Below, one piece after another: positions 1 to 8,242 of a stretch of DNA of 21,290 nucleotides. Each line of letters begins with the position of its first letter. Positions within the stretch are counted from its first letter, which is position 1. Below the pieces are notes generated by a model. It saw only the letters and a program-made list of their open reading frames with translations, was not told the DNA's origin and did not search any database. The stretch spans positions 1 through 21,290 of the forward strand of contig JAGZJD010000042.1 in assembly GCA_018365895.1 (NCBI GenBank). Direction: 5' to 3'. Made by a program: the position numbers and the translations under genes. Source of the DNA: Lachnospiraceae bacterium. Lineage in GTDB: Bacteria > Bacillota_A > Clostridia > Lachnospirales > Lachnospiraceae.

Positions 1-2481
1 TGCTTTTACCGCAGCTTCTGTAGCAGTTACCATCAGATTTACTTTTTCGCCCGCATCTGATGCAATCACAACAACGCCTTCACCTAATTTTTCTTTCAAC
101 TGATCGCCAAGATCACGAAGTCCATTCATGTCAACGCCTTCTACTTTCACGGCAAGTAGTTTCATTCCTGAAACTTCTTTTACCTGATTCATAACATCGC
201 CCATTGCATCTTTTGCTAACTTACTCTTTAGGCTCTCTACTTCACTTCTCAATTCCTTATTTTCTGCCTGCAGATGTGAAATCTTTTCTCCCAATGTCTC
301 CGGAGATGCTTTCAGAAGTTTCGCAGCTTCATGCATCTTCTCTTCCAAATCCGCATAATATGTCAGAAGTCCTTTGCTTGTCAAAGCCTCTATTCTGCGG
401 ACACCCGCTGCTACTCCTGTCTCAGAAAGAATCTTAAATGCGCCAATCTCATTTGTATTTTTTACATGTGTTCCACCACAAAACTCTCTCGAAAAATCTC
501 CCATGCTGACTACGCGGACCACATCTCCATATTTCTCGCCAAACAACGCCTGAGCCCCTGTCTTTCTCGCTTCCTCGATAGGCATGTTCACACATTCTAC
601 CGGATACGCAGCAGCAATTGCTTCATTCACAATTGCTTCCGTTCTTTCCAGCTCTTCTTTTGTCATCGCAGAAAAATGTGTAAAGTCAAAACGCAGTCTA
701 TGATCATTATTCAAAGATCCTGCCTGCTCTACATGTGTTCCAAGTACTGTACGCAACGCTTTCTGCAGTAAATGTGTTGCACTGTGGTTTCTTGCTGACA
801 GTCCTCTTTTCTCTGTATCGATCGTAAGCGTTACCTGATCGCCAGTCTTCATCATACCACTCTTCATATATCCGATATGTCCGATCTTACCGCCAAGCAA
901 TTTCTTTGTATCTTCTACAACAAATTCACCATCTGCACATGTGATCACACCTGTGTCCGCTTCCTGACCACCACTTGTAGCATAAAACGGTGTCTCTTCC
1001 ACAAAAATAGTTCCATGTTCACCGTCAGAAAGAGCATCTGTAACTTCTGTATCTGTTGTCATAACTGTAATTTTAGATTCATATGCAAATTGGTCATATC
1101 CCACAAATGTGGATGTAATACTTGGGTCGATCTGTTCATATACAGTCGCATCTGCACCCATGTAGTTTGTTACACCTCTGGCTGCACGAGCTGTTTCACG
1201 CTGAACCTGCATACATTTTTGGAATCCTTCTTCGTCAACTGTATATCCTTTTTCTTCCATAATCTCTTTTGTCAGATCAAGTGGAAATCCATATGTATCA
1301 TAAAGTTTAAATGCATCATCTCCGGACAGTTCCTTTGCACCCTTTTCCTGCATCTCCTTCTCAATTTCCTGCAGAATTCCAAGTCCCTGGTCAATTGTCT
1401 TATTAAACTGTTCTTCTTCTTTTGCAATTACATTTAAAATAAACTCGCGCTTTTCTTCTAATTCCGGATATCCGTCTTTAGATCCAGCAATCACAGTTTC
1501 TGCCAGCTCCGGAAGAAACTGTCCTTCAATTCCAAGTAATCTTCCATGGCGGCATGCACGTCTCAAAAGACGGCGGAGCACATAGCCTCTTCCTTCATTA
1601 GAAGGCATAATTCCATCAGAAATCATAAAAGTAACGGAACGTATGTGATCTGTTACTACACGAATAGAAACATCATACTGATCATTCTGTCCATATTCTT
1701 TCTCTGCAAGACGACAGATATGATCTCTCAATGCCTTTAATGTATCTACATCAAAAATGGAATCTACATCCTGAACAATTGAGGCAAGACGTTCTAATCC
1801 CATTCCTGTATCAATGTTTTTCTGTTCCAGTTCACTATAATTTCCTTTTCCATCGCTCTCAAACTGTGTGAAAACATTATTCCAAATTTCCATATAACGG
1901 TCACATTCGCATCCTACTGTACAATTCGGACTCCCACAGCCATATTTCTCACCACGGTCATAATAGATTTCTGAACACGGACCACATGGACCGGAACCAT
2001 GTTCCCAGAAATTGTCTTCTTTCCCAAAACGAAAAATCCGTTCTTCCGGAATTCCCATCTCATCATGCCAGATATGGAAAGCTTCCTCGTCATTCTCATA
2101 GATAGACGGATACAGACGGTTCGGATCTAGTCCTACTACTTCTGTCAAAAACTCCCATGACCAACGAATCGCTTCTTTTTTAAAATAATCACCAAAAGAA
2201 AAGTTTCCAAGCATCTCAAAGAATGTACCGTGACGAGCTGTCTTTCCTACATTTTCAATATCGCCCGTACGAATACACTTCTGACATGTTGTCACACGTC
2301 TCTTCGGCGGAATTTCCTGTCCTGTAAAATACGGTTTCATTGGTGCCATACCTGAATTAATCAAAAGAAGACTTTTATCATTATGCGGCACCAGTGAAAA
2401 ACTTTTTAATGCAAGATGTTCCTTGCTCTCAAAAAATTCAAGAAACATTTTTCTCAATTCATTTACGCCATAGTTTTTCAT
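1..2481 (-). CDS. alaS: Alanyl-tRNA synthetase, 3' end cut by the window edge
   Basis: Cytoplasmic class II enzyme that charges tRNA(Ala) with alanine and hydrolyses mischarged Gly- and Ser-tRNA(Ala). The frame is open from an ATG at 2481 to base 1 (827 codons); bacterial AlaS is usually about 875 residues, so only the end of the C-terminal domain is missing. Visible: the N-terminal start MKNYGVNELRKMFLEFF, the motif-rich catalytic region (RHGTFFEMLGNFSFGDYFKK; GSGPCGPCSEIYYDRG), the editing-site HxxxH (His566 and His570 in NHSATH), the partner CxxxH (Cys668, His672 in FCGGTH), then a coiled-coil-like stretch and the start of the C-Ala domain. The RBS AGGAGG lies 7 nt upstream of the ATG. It has its own sigma-A promoter, and a glycine riboswitch lies further upstream. 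Confidence 0.97.
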   Translation of the reverse strand, partial: MKNYGVNELRKMFLEFFESKEHLALKSFSLVPHNDKSLLLINSGMAPMKPYFTGQEIPPKRRVTTCQKCIRTGDIENVGKTARHGTFFEMLGNFSFGDYFKKEAIRWSWEFLTEVVGLDPNRLYPSIYENDEEAFHIWHDEMGIPEERIFRFGKEDNFWEHGSGPCGPCSEIYYDRGEKYGCGSPNCTVGCECDRYMEIWNNVFTQFESDGKGNYSELEQKNIDTGMGLERLASIVQDVDSIFDVDTLKALRDHICRLAEKEYGQNDQYDVSIRVVTDHIRSVTFMISDGIMPSNEGRGYVLRRLLRRACRHGRLLGIEGQFLPELAETVIAGSKDGYPELEEKREFILNVIAKEEEQFNKTIDQGLGILQEIEKEMQEKGAKELSGDDAFKLYDTYGFPLDLTKEIMEEKGYTVDEEGFQKCMQVQRETARAARGVTNYMGADATVYEQIDPSITSTFVGYDQFAYESKITVMTTDTEVTDALSDGEHGTIFVEETPFYATSGGQEADTGVITCADGEFVVEDTKKLLGGKIGHIGYMKSGMMKTGDQVTLTIDTEKRGLSARNHSATHLLQKALRTVLGTHVEQAGSLNNDHRLRFDFTHFSAMTKEELERTEAIVNEAIAAAYPVECVNMPIEEARKTGAQALFGEKYGDVVRVVSMGDFSREFCGGTHVKNTNEIGAFKILSETGVAAGVRRIEALTSKGLLTYYADLEEKMHEAAKLLKASPETLGEKISHLQAENKELRSEVESLKSKLAKDAMGDVMNQVKEVSGMKLLAVKVEGVDMNGLRDLGDQLKEKLGEGVVVIASDAGEKVNLMVTATEAAVKA

Positions 2482-2538
2482 GGTTTTCCTCCTAATTGCT
2501 CTATTTACTCTTTAGATGTTAGCTCACACTATGTATAA

Positions 2539-2567
2539 ATTATAAAGATGCGCTTTCCATTTGTCAA
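2539..2567 (-). promoter_or_regulatory. Sigma-A promoter of alaS
   Basis: On the minus strand a perfect TTGACA (2562-2567) and a perfect TATAAT (2539-2544) are separated by 17 nt. It sits directly after the T-tract of the upstream terminator, so alaS can be transcribed independently of the riboswitch transcript. Confidence 0.9.
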
Positions 2568-2572
2568 CGCAG

Positions 2573-2602
2573 AAAAAAAAGACAGGAAAGATTCTTCCTG
2601 TC
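2573..2602 (-). terminator. Intrinsic terminator of the glycine-riboswitch leader
   Basis: Minus-strand hairpin GACAGGAA / TTCCTGTC (2595-2602 pairing with 2581-2588, 6-nt loop) followed by eight T (2573-2580). It lies between the riboswitch and the alaS promoter, so it can end or gate transcripts arriving from the riboswitch. Confidence 0.85.
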
Positions 2603-2607
2603 AGCTT

Positions 2608-2731
2608 CAACGATTCTTATACCGATTGTGCGTCTGTGTGCATTCTCAAAGGAGGGGTGTTGTAACACAACATAATTGGAAATAAAAAAAATAGCACACA
2701 GACATATCGGCTCTTGTCGCCTCAATCGTTG
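2608..2731 (-). promoter_or_regulatory. Long nested inverted repeat between riboswitch and terminator (putative expression platform)
   Basis: Three successive complementary blocks nest within one another: CAACGATT/AATCGTTG (2724-2731 with 2608-2615), CCGAT/ATCGG (2706-2710 with 2622-2626) and the 10-bp GTCTGTGTGC/GCACACAGAC (2694-2703 with 2632-2641). The outermost arm starts right after the second aptamer. The enclosed loop carries CCTCCTTT on the minus strand, an anti-Shine-Dalgarno-like sequence. The base pairing is read directly from the sequence; a role in switching is inference. Confidence 0.5.
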
Positions 2732-2733
2732 TG

Positions 2734-2887
2734 CTCTGTCCTTTTACCTGAAAGATTTCCCCTCTTCGGTTCAGCCGAAACAGCTGCCAATCTGCTTCTG
2801 CTGCCTTTCCAGAGTATCGTCCGGATATGGTCCTTTTGCCTGAGAGTTTTTTCACCTTCGGCGCTAATATATAGTCTCTTCCATATC
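2734..2887 (-). promoter_or_regulatory. Tandem glycine riboswitch (two aptamers)
   Basis: Minus strand. Aptamer 1 (2824-2887) is closed by P1 GATATGG/CCATATC and holds the conserved GCGCCGAAGG and CTCTCAGGCAAAAGGACC. A short linker follows, then aptamer 2 (about 2734-2815), closed by CTCTG/CAGAG, with ACCGAAGAGGGG and TTTCAGGTAAAAGGACAGAG. These are the hallmark core elements of the gcvT-type glycine riboswitch, in the usual cooperative tandem arrangement. The first downstream gene in this direction is alaS; no gcv or glycine-transport gene lies between. An apparent 69-codon frame across the element is only the RNA read as protein. Confidence 0.93.
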
Positions 2888-2908
2888 TTTCAACCGATCC
2901 ATATTTAA

Positions 2909-2938
2909 GCTATAATCAATTTAACACATTTTTTTCAA
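2909..2938 (-). promoter_or_regulatory. Candidate promoter of the glycine-riboswitch transcript
   Basis: On the minus strand TTGAAA (2933-2938) lies 18 nt from TATAGC (2909-2914), about 20 nt before the first aptamer. The surroundings are extremely AT-rich, so other hexamer pairs are possible. Confidence 0.45.
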
Positions 2939-3027
2939 AAAATCAACTCTTTTTTTAATTTATTTATTTTTTTACATTCTTCCAATCATATAAGATTTCT
3001 ATAACCTCTTATTTTCGCCAGTAGATA

Positions 3028-3096
3028 ATAAAATTCTCTATTTTTATAAATTTCAAGTATAAAATTCTCTATTTTCTTCTTTTCAAGGATTATAAT
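3028..3096 (+). promoter_or_regulatory. Promoter region of the XRE regulator with tandem 17-bp direct repeat
   Basis: The 17-mer ATAAAATTCTCTATTTT occurs at 3028-3044 and again at 3059-3075, exactly 31 bp (about three helical turns) apart. A perfect TATAAT follows at 3091-3096 but no good -35 hexamer; the second repeat copy covers that position. A separate 8-bp inverted repeat AAAAATAT/ATATTTTT (3111-3129) lies downstream. This layout suggests operator sites, possibly for the adjacent XRE protein itself (inference). Confidence 0.5.
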
Positions 3097-3156
3097 TCTA
3101 ATGAAACAAAAAAAATATGGAATATTTTTCTAAATAAATTTGAAAGGAGCATTCAA

Positions 3157-3471
3157 ATGGATCATTTAGCCCTATTTTACAAAAGGTTGTCACAGCTAAG
3201 AATAGAACAAGGCATCTCTGCCCGGGATATGAGCCTTTCACTTGGTCAAAGCGAAAGTTACATTAATAAAATAGAGAATCAGAAAGCACTTCCTTCTATG
3301 ACTTCTTTTTTCTATATCTGTGATTTTCTAAATGTTCATCCAAAGGATTTTTTTGATGAAACAGTAGAAAATCCTTTCCTTTCAAAAGAACTTGCCGACA
3401 AATTTACCGGTTTGACCGGAAAACAGCAGGAACATATTCTGAATTTAATAGATGATCTTCTGGATAAGTAA
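3157..3471 (+). CDS. XRE-family helix-turn-helix transcriptional regulator
   Basis: A 104-residue DNA-binding protein. Residues 7-60 form a Cro/C1-type HTH: FYKRLSQLRIEQGISARDMS, then LGQSESYINKIENQKALPS with the recognition helix near 31-41, then a FFYICDFLNVHPKDFF segment typical of this family. The C-terminal 35 residues (LTGKQQEHILNLIDDLL) are probably a dimerisation helix. RBS AAAGGAG lies 7 nt before the ATG. It stands alone, with no toxin or other partner beside it, so its targets are unknown; the repeated sequence in its own promoter makes autoregulation plausible. It ends in a terminator shared with the convergent hydrogenase gene. Confidence 0.85.
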   Translation: MDHLALFYKRLSQLRIEQGISARDMSLSLGQSESYINKIENQKALPSMTSFFYICDFLNVHPKDFFDETVENPFLSKELADKFTGLTGKQQEHILNLIDDLLDK

Positions 3472-3472
3472 A

Positions 3473-3522
3473 AAACACATCCGCAGCTAAACTTCCTTTT
3501 AAGATCCGGCTCGGATGTGTTT
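3473..3522. terminator. Bidirectional intrinsic terminator
   Basis: An 11-bp stem AAACACATCCG (3473-3483) / CGGATGTGTTT (3512-3522) lies between two convergent stop codons. T-rich tracts follow it in both directions, so it can serve both the XRE gene (+) and the hydrogenase gene (-). Confidence 0.85.
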
Positions 3523-3536
3523 CTATTTGTTTACAA

Positions 3537-5045
3537 TTATTTTAGTTCAATTTCTTCCAGTTCTTTTGCAGGAAGCTGTTTAGAAGATCTCGAAACAAAA
3601 TCTTTCAATGCTTTTTTCGCCTTTGGAATTTCAATATTGGTTCCGGCGCCGCCAATGCAGCCTCCCGGACAAGCCATTCCTTCAATCAAACAGCCATTCA
3701 TTTTACCTGCTTTTGCAAGAGCAAGTACTTTTTTGCACTCTGCAAGTCCTTCTGCATGTTCAATATGCACTTCTACGTCCGGATAGTATTCATTAATACA
3801 TTTTTCGATTGCAGCCGCAACACCTCCTGCTGCTGCATATCCGCGCCCAGCTCCTGTAGCGTCATGGAAAGAAGATTCTGCTTCAAACTGTGAGAGGTCA
3901 ATATCTTTCGCATCAAACATTGCCTGCAGCTCTTCAAATGTAATGACAAAATCTACATCACTCCGGACAGTAGTTCGCATTGCTTCTAATTTTTTTGCCG
4001 CACACGGGCCAATAAATACAACTTTTGCATTTGGATGCTCCTGCTTAATCGTTCGCGCCGTAGCTACCATCGGCGTCAGCTCCTGAGATACCCTGTCCAC
4101 AAGATCCGGAAAATATTTCTTTGTCAACATTGACCACGATGGACAGCAAGATGTCAAAAGAAACGGAAGATTTCCTGTTACAACTTCATTTACATAGTGA
4201 TGCGCTTCTGAAATCGCACCAATGTCTGCTCCTAAAGCTACTTCATACACCTGAGAAAATCCCAGCTCCTGTAATGCTGCTTTAATATTTCTCGGATTAA
4301 TATACGGTCCAAACTGTCCAACAAATGCCGGCGCAATTTCCGCAACAACTTCACCACCCTCTTTCAGACAACGAATCAACTGAAAAATCTGAGATTTATC
4401 AGAAATTGCTCCAAACGGACAACTTACCATACACATCCCACAGGAAACACATTTATCTGTATCAATATGGGCACGTCCAAACACATCTGAACTAATTGCA
4501 TTCACTCCGCACGCTCTTTGACATGGACGCTCTTTCTTTGCGATAGCATCATACGGACAGTGCGCCTTACATTTTCCACATTTAATACATTTTGACTGGT
4601 CGATGTAGGACTTTCCATTGACCATCGAAATTGCTCCTTTCGGGCAAACTTCTTTGCAAGGATGGGCAAAGCAGCCTTTACACTGATTACTTACTTCATA
4701 TTTATTCTCTTCACAGGCAGAACAGGCAGAAGGAATCACCTGCATCAACGGCGGTTCATAGTATTTGTCTGAAATATTACTCTCCTCAATCCCTGCTGTG
4801 AGATGAACCGGCTTATCTTCCGGGCGCAGAGACATCCCCATTGCCAGACGCACCTGCTCACTTACCATGGAACGGATTCGATAGACTCTCTCTCTGTAAT
4901 TTTCCGTATCTTCATTTACCAGACGGTATGGGATAGCTTCGATATCTGCGTTTAGTCTCTCCGGTGTTGAATGGTAAGCCACACGCGCAATTTCTTCAAA
5001 AACCTTCCGGCGCATTTCGCGTACCGGTGTATCTAATCCTCTCAT
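3537..5045 (-). CDS. [FeFe]-hydrogenase, group B type
   Basis: A 502-residue iron-sulfur enzyme of the family that interconverts protons and H2 using reduced ferredoxin. The C-terminal H-domain carries all three signatures: TSCCPSW (298-304), GPCAAK (346-351) and EGMACPGGCIGG (455-466), giving the four H-cluster cysteines C300, C348, C459 and C463. The wording GPCAAK and ACPGGC is that of group B rather than the classical group A (MPCxxK, MxCxGGC). The middle carries several cysteine clusters for 4Fe-4S centres (C122-C134, C153-C163, C175/C179, C199-C209). The N-terminal about 100 residues are cysteine-free, as expected for this group. No signal peptide. The start is fixed by a GAGGAGG RBS 7 nt upstream. 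It is monocistronic, with no maturase (HydEFG) in view. Physiological direction and partner are not known from sequence. Confidence 0.93.
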   Translation of the reverse strand: MRGLDTPVREMRRKVFEEIARVAYHSTPERLNADIEAIPYRLVNEDTENYRERVYRIRSMVSEQVRLAMGMSLRPEDKPVHLTAGIEESNISDKYYEPPLMQVIPSACSACEENKYEVSNQCKGCFAHPCKEVCPKGAISMVNGKSYIDQSKCIKCGKCKAHCPYDAIAKKERPCQRACGVNAISSDVFGRAHIDTDKCVSCGMCMVSCPFGAISDKSQIFQLIRCLKEGGEVVAEIAPAFVGQFGPYINPRNIKAALQELGFSQVYEVALGADIGAISEAHHYVNEVVTGNLPFLLTSCCPSWSMLTKKYFPDLVDRVSQELTPMVATARTIKQEHPNAKVVFIGPCAAKKLEAMRTTVRSDVDFVITFEELQAMFDAKDIDLSQFEAESSFHDATGAGRGYAAAGGVAAAIEKCINEYYPDVEVHIEHAEGLAECKKVLALAKAGKMNGCLIEGMACPGGCIGGAGTNIEIPKAKKALKDFVSRSSKQLPAKELEEIELK

Positions 5046-5117
5046 GAATTGTCCTCCTCATCACTCACAGCATCGGTTGTTATTACCGAATCTAAGATTG
5101 TTATTTTTTCTACAATC

Positions 5118-5146
5118 ATCATACACGAATTCTCTTCTTGGAGCAA
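5118..5146 (-). promoter_or_regulatory. Promoter of the [FeFe]-hydrogenase gene
   Basis: On the minus strand TTGCTC (5141-5146), 17-nt spacer, TATGAT (5118-5123). It implies a 5' leader of about 65 nt. Confidence 0.6.
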
Positions 5147-5183
5147 CTAAAAAACTGAAAGTACTTCAAAAAATACAAAACAA

Positions 5184-7574
5184 TTATTTTTGAAAAACTT
5201 CCTTTGCATAATAGACTGACTGCATTGCATCTTTTCCATAAAAATCTGCTCCAATCATATCTGCATACTCTTGATTCAGCACTGCTCCTCCTACCATAAC
5301 CCGACAATCCGGTTTATTTTTACGTAGAAGCCGTATTGTCTCTTCCATACTGGAAACGGTCGTTGTCATAAGCGCGCTAAGTCCCACAAGACGGATATCT
5401 TCTTTCATCGCTGTTTCCACAATCCGCTCCGGCGAAACATCTTTTCCAAGATCCAGCACATCAAAACCATAATTCTCCAACAGCACTTTCACAATATTTT
5501 TCCCTATATCATGAATATCTCCTTTTACTGTCGCAAGAATAATCTTCTCTCTCTCCTCTTGTGAAAAGCCGTTATTTTGCATTGTCTCTTTTAAAATTTC
5601 AAATGATATCTTTGCTGTTTCTGCACTCATTAATAGCTGCGGCAGAAAAATAGTTCCAGATTCAAACCCTTTTCCAACTTCGTCCAACGCAGGAATTAAA
5701 TAAGTATGAATCACAGAAAGCGCATCTTCTCCCCTGGAAAGCAATGCTTTTGTTGCCAGAGCAGCTTCTTGTTTCAATCCTTTTTCGATTGCATTTTTTA
5801 AATTCATAGACATATTTCCTGCTGAGTGCTGTTGAATCATATCTGAATCCTGCTGTCCATACCGACAAATATAAGTTTCAAAATTTTCATCCTGGTTCAT
5901 CAGCGCCCGATAGGAATCATATGACTGCATCATAGCTGCAGAAGAAGGATTGATAATTCCGGCACTTAATCCCTGCTGCAGCGCCATTGTATAAAATACC
6001 GCATTAAGTTGCGGACGATTTGGCAATCCAAATGAAATATTAGATACACCAAGAATAGTTCTTACACCAAAACGTTCACGCACAAGTCTGAGTGCCTTTA
6101 GCGTTGTTTTTGCACTCTTTGGATCTGAACTAACGGTCATAGCGAGTACATCTACTACAATATCTTTCGGCAAAATCCCGTACTTTCCAGCTTCACAGAT
6201 AATTTTCCCAGCAATATCTGCTCTTCCTTCTGCTGTATCCGGAATTCCATTTTCATCTAATGTTAATGCTACAACAACGCCGCCATATTTCTGTATCAAT
6301 GGAAAAACCGCATCCATTGATTCTTTTTTCCCATTTACAGAATTAATCATCGGCTTACCATTATAAAACCGCATTGCCCTTTCCATGGTCGGAATATCTA
6401 CAGTATCAATCTGGAGCGGAACACTTGTTACGGATTGTAATTCCGTGATGACTTCTGTCATTACTTCTTTTTCATTAATATCCGGAAGCCCTGTATTCAC
6501 GTCCAGAATATGTGCTCCCTTTTCCTCTTGAACAATCCCTTCCCTCAAAATATATTCAAGATCATGAGATCTCAGTGCCTCTTTCAAACGTTTCTTTCCT
6601 GTCGGATTAATACGCTCACCAATAATTAACGGCACATCTGAAAACGCTACCGCCTGACTGTAAGATGACACGACAGTAGTTGTCTTTTCTTCCGGAAGAA
6701 GGACTGTCTTTTTTTCACACAATGTAATCATCCTTCGAATATGTTCCGGCGTTGTTCCGCAGCATCCGCCAACAGCCGAAGCTCCAAGATCTATGATTTC
6801 TTCCATTCGCTCCGCAAAAATATCTGGTTCCACATCGTAATAAACCTGTCCATTTTTTTGTTTCGGAAGTCCTGCATTTGGCTTAACAATTAATGGAAGA
6901 GAACAATATTTCCTGAATTCTTTTACTAATCCAATCATCTGTTCCGGTCCAAGCCCACAGTTCATTCCAATTGCATCTACACGAAGTCCTTCCAGAAGAG
7001 CTGTAACTGCTTCCACTGTTCCTCCAGTCAGCATTTTCCCTCTTTCATCAAATACAACTGTCACAAAAACCGGAAGCTTCGTATGCTCTTTTGCACCCAA
7101 TACTGCTGCTTTTACTTCATACGTATCACTCATAGTCTCTATATGAATAAAATCTGCTCCGGCTTTCTCACCGATTTCGGCCGCCTCACCAAATACCTGG
7201 CAAGCTTCTTCAAATTCCAGATCTCCAAGCGGTTTTAACAGCCTTCCTGTCGGTCCCAGATCCATTCCTATATATCGTTTCTTTCCGCCAACTTGCCTGA
7301 CTGCCCGTCTTGCATTTGCCAAAGCTGTTTGAATCACTTCTTCTAAAGAAACGCTTTGACTGTAAAATTTACATCGATTCGCACCAAACGTATTTGCAAG
7401 AATAAGATCACTTCCGGCTTCCAGATAATCTCTGTGAATGTTGTAAATCACTTCCGACTGTTCAATATTCCATAATTCCGGAAGTTCTCCCGGCTTTAGT
7501 CCTTTTTCCTGAAGAAGTGTTCCCATTCCGCCATCAAAAAAAAGCAGCTCTTTTCCTATTCTGTCTTTCAGCAT
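5184..7574 (-). CDS. metH: Cobalamin-dependent methionine synthase, catalytic modules without the reactivation domain
   Basis: A 796-residue cytoplasmic protein that moves a methyl group from methyl-THF via cobalamin to homocysteine. Order: homocysteine-binding barrel (1-290) with zinc-ligand cysteines C206 (MNCGLGP) and C271/C272 (GGCCGTTPEH); pterin-binding barrel (about 315-570; PLIIGERINPTG, ILDVNTGLPD); B12 cap helices (about 590-665); B12 domain with D686-x-H688-x-x-G691 (GDIHDIGK), whose histidine is the lower cobalt ligand. E. coli MetH is about 1,230 residues and ends in an AdoMet-binding activation domain; that domain is absent here and is encoded by the gene immediately upstream, 11 nt away. 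RBS AAGGAG lies 7 nt before the ATG. Last gene of the metF operon. Some clostridial relatives are annotated as plain homocysteine methyltransferases, but all three catalytic modules are present here. Confidence 0.93.
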   Translation of the reverse strand: MLKDRIGKELLFFDGGMGTLLQEKGLKPGELPELWNIEQSEVIYNIHRDYLEAGSDLILANTFGANRCKFYSQSVSLEEVIQTALANARRAVRQVGGKKRYIGMDLGPTGRLLKPLGDLEFEEACQVFGEAAEIGEKAGADFIHIETMSDTYEVKAAVLGAKEHTKLPVFVTVVFDERGKMLTGGTVEAVTALLEGLRVDAIGMNCGLGPEQMIGLVKEFRKYCSLPLIVKPNAGLPKQKNGQVYYDVEPDIFAERMEEIIDLGASAVGGCCGTTPEHIRRMITLCEKKTVLLPEEKTTTVVSSYSQAVAFSDVPLIIGERINPTGKKRLKEALRSHDLEYILREGIVQEEKGAHILDVNTGLPDINEKEVMTEVITELQSVTSVPLQIDTVDIPTMERAMRFYNGKPMINSVNGKKESMDAVFPLIQKYGGVVVALTLDENGIPDTAEGRADIAGKIICEAGKYGILPKDIVVDVLAMTVSSDPKSAKTTLKALRLVRERFGVRTILGVSNISFGLPNRPQLNAVFYTMALQQGLSAGIINPSSAAMMQSYDSYRALMNQDENFETYICRYGQQDSDMIQQHSAGNMSMNLKNAIEKGLKQEAALATKALLSRGEDALSVIHTYLIPALDEVGKGFESGTIFLPQLLMSAETAKISFEILKETMQNNGFSQEEREKIILATVKGDIHDIGKNIVKVLLENYGFDVLDLGKDVSPERIVETAMKEDIRLVGLSALMTTTVSSMEETIRLLRKNKPDCRVMVGGAVLNQEYADMIGADFYGKDAMQSVYYAKEVFQK

Positions 7575-7585
7575 GTCTTTTCTCC

Positions 7586-8242
7586 TTATCTTCTGTCATC
7601 TATGCGGTAGCTACAGTCTTGTTTTCCACAAATACTGCATCCTCTTTCTAATGCGCTTGTACAAATATCTGTAATTCCTATGACAGCTGTTACCGATTTT
7701 ATTGGTGTTAGCATAGAAGCTTCTGTCATCGTAAGTCCAATCCTCTTTGGAGCATCCAAAACTTCTAATAGATTTTTCTGAAATAAAATACTAAAATCTC
7801 CATATCCCGGACTGAACCTTGGTCTTAAATACCTTCCTCCTGCCTTTTCCTCAATCTCTTCCTGTATCTGATCACAATACTCCTCCAGAACCGCTGCCGC
7901 ACAAGCCTGCATAACAACTGCTCTGGCCATATTTGTACACTCATATCTGCGAATCCTGCGATCCACCTCTGCTCCTAGCGTAGCTGCAAAAACAGCTGCT
8001 TCTCTACAATCCTTTAAATTCACAGCCAAATCCCTGCTGATAATTCTCATCTCACCAAGTCGTATCTCCTGCTGTTGAACGAGTACCGAAAAAAAATGAA
8101 AAACTGCTCGTTTCCTTTCCGCAATGGTTTGAAGCTCTTTGAGACATTCATGAATCAGATAAATGGTTTCTTCATCCGGTTTTGTATTCCCATAACCAAG
8201 ATAACGAATCGCTTCCTGATACACACTTCTTCTGCTACTCAT
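7586..8242 (-). CDS. Stand-alone MetH activation-domain protein (reductive reactivation of cobalamin)
   Basis: About 218 residues, corresponding to the C-terminal AdoMet-binding activation domain of long MetH. The diagnostic stretch is YLRPRFSPGYGDFSI followed by RIGLTMTEASMLTPIKSVTA, matching the RxxPGYG and IGxxLTExxxMxPxxSv signatures of that fold. It should dock on the MetH-like protein encoded 11 nt downstream and remethylate oxidised cobalamin with AdoMet plus an electron donor (family knowledge). An in-frame TTG lies 6 nt further upstream, but the ATG at 8242 overlaps the metF stop as ATGAGTAG and sits better relative to GGAG, so I prefer it. The C-terminal CSICGKQDC cysteine motif is an extra feature of unknown role. 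Translation is probably coupled to metF. Confidence 0.88.
   Translation of the reverse strand: MSSRRSVYQEAIRYLGYGNTKPDEETIYLIHECLKELQTIAERKRAVFHFFSVLVQQQEIRLGEMRIISRDLAVNLKDCREAAVFAATLGAEVDRRIRRYECTNMARAVVMQACAAAVLEEYCDQIQEEIEEKAGGRYLRPRFSPGYGDFSILFQKNLLEVLDAPKRIGLTMTEASMLTPIKSVTAVIGITDICTSALERGCSICGKQDCSYRIDDRR

Noticed and set aside
877..1437. 186-codon plus-strand frame opposite alaS
   Set aside because: Cysteine- and phenylalanine-rich antisense shadow of a clear alaS reading frame.
2646..2855. 69-codon frame on the minus strand over the riboswitch
   Set aside because: It is the glycine aptamer RNA read as protein; the conserved riboswitch core explains the sequence fully.
5155..5185. 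Palindrome GAAAGTACTTC after the MetH-like gene as a terminator
   Set aside because: No room for a loop and a very short stem; it cannot be supported as an intrinsic terminator.
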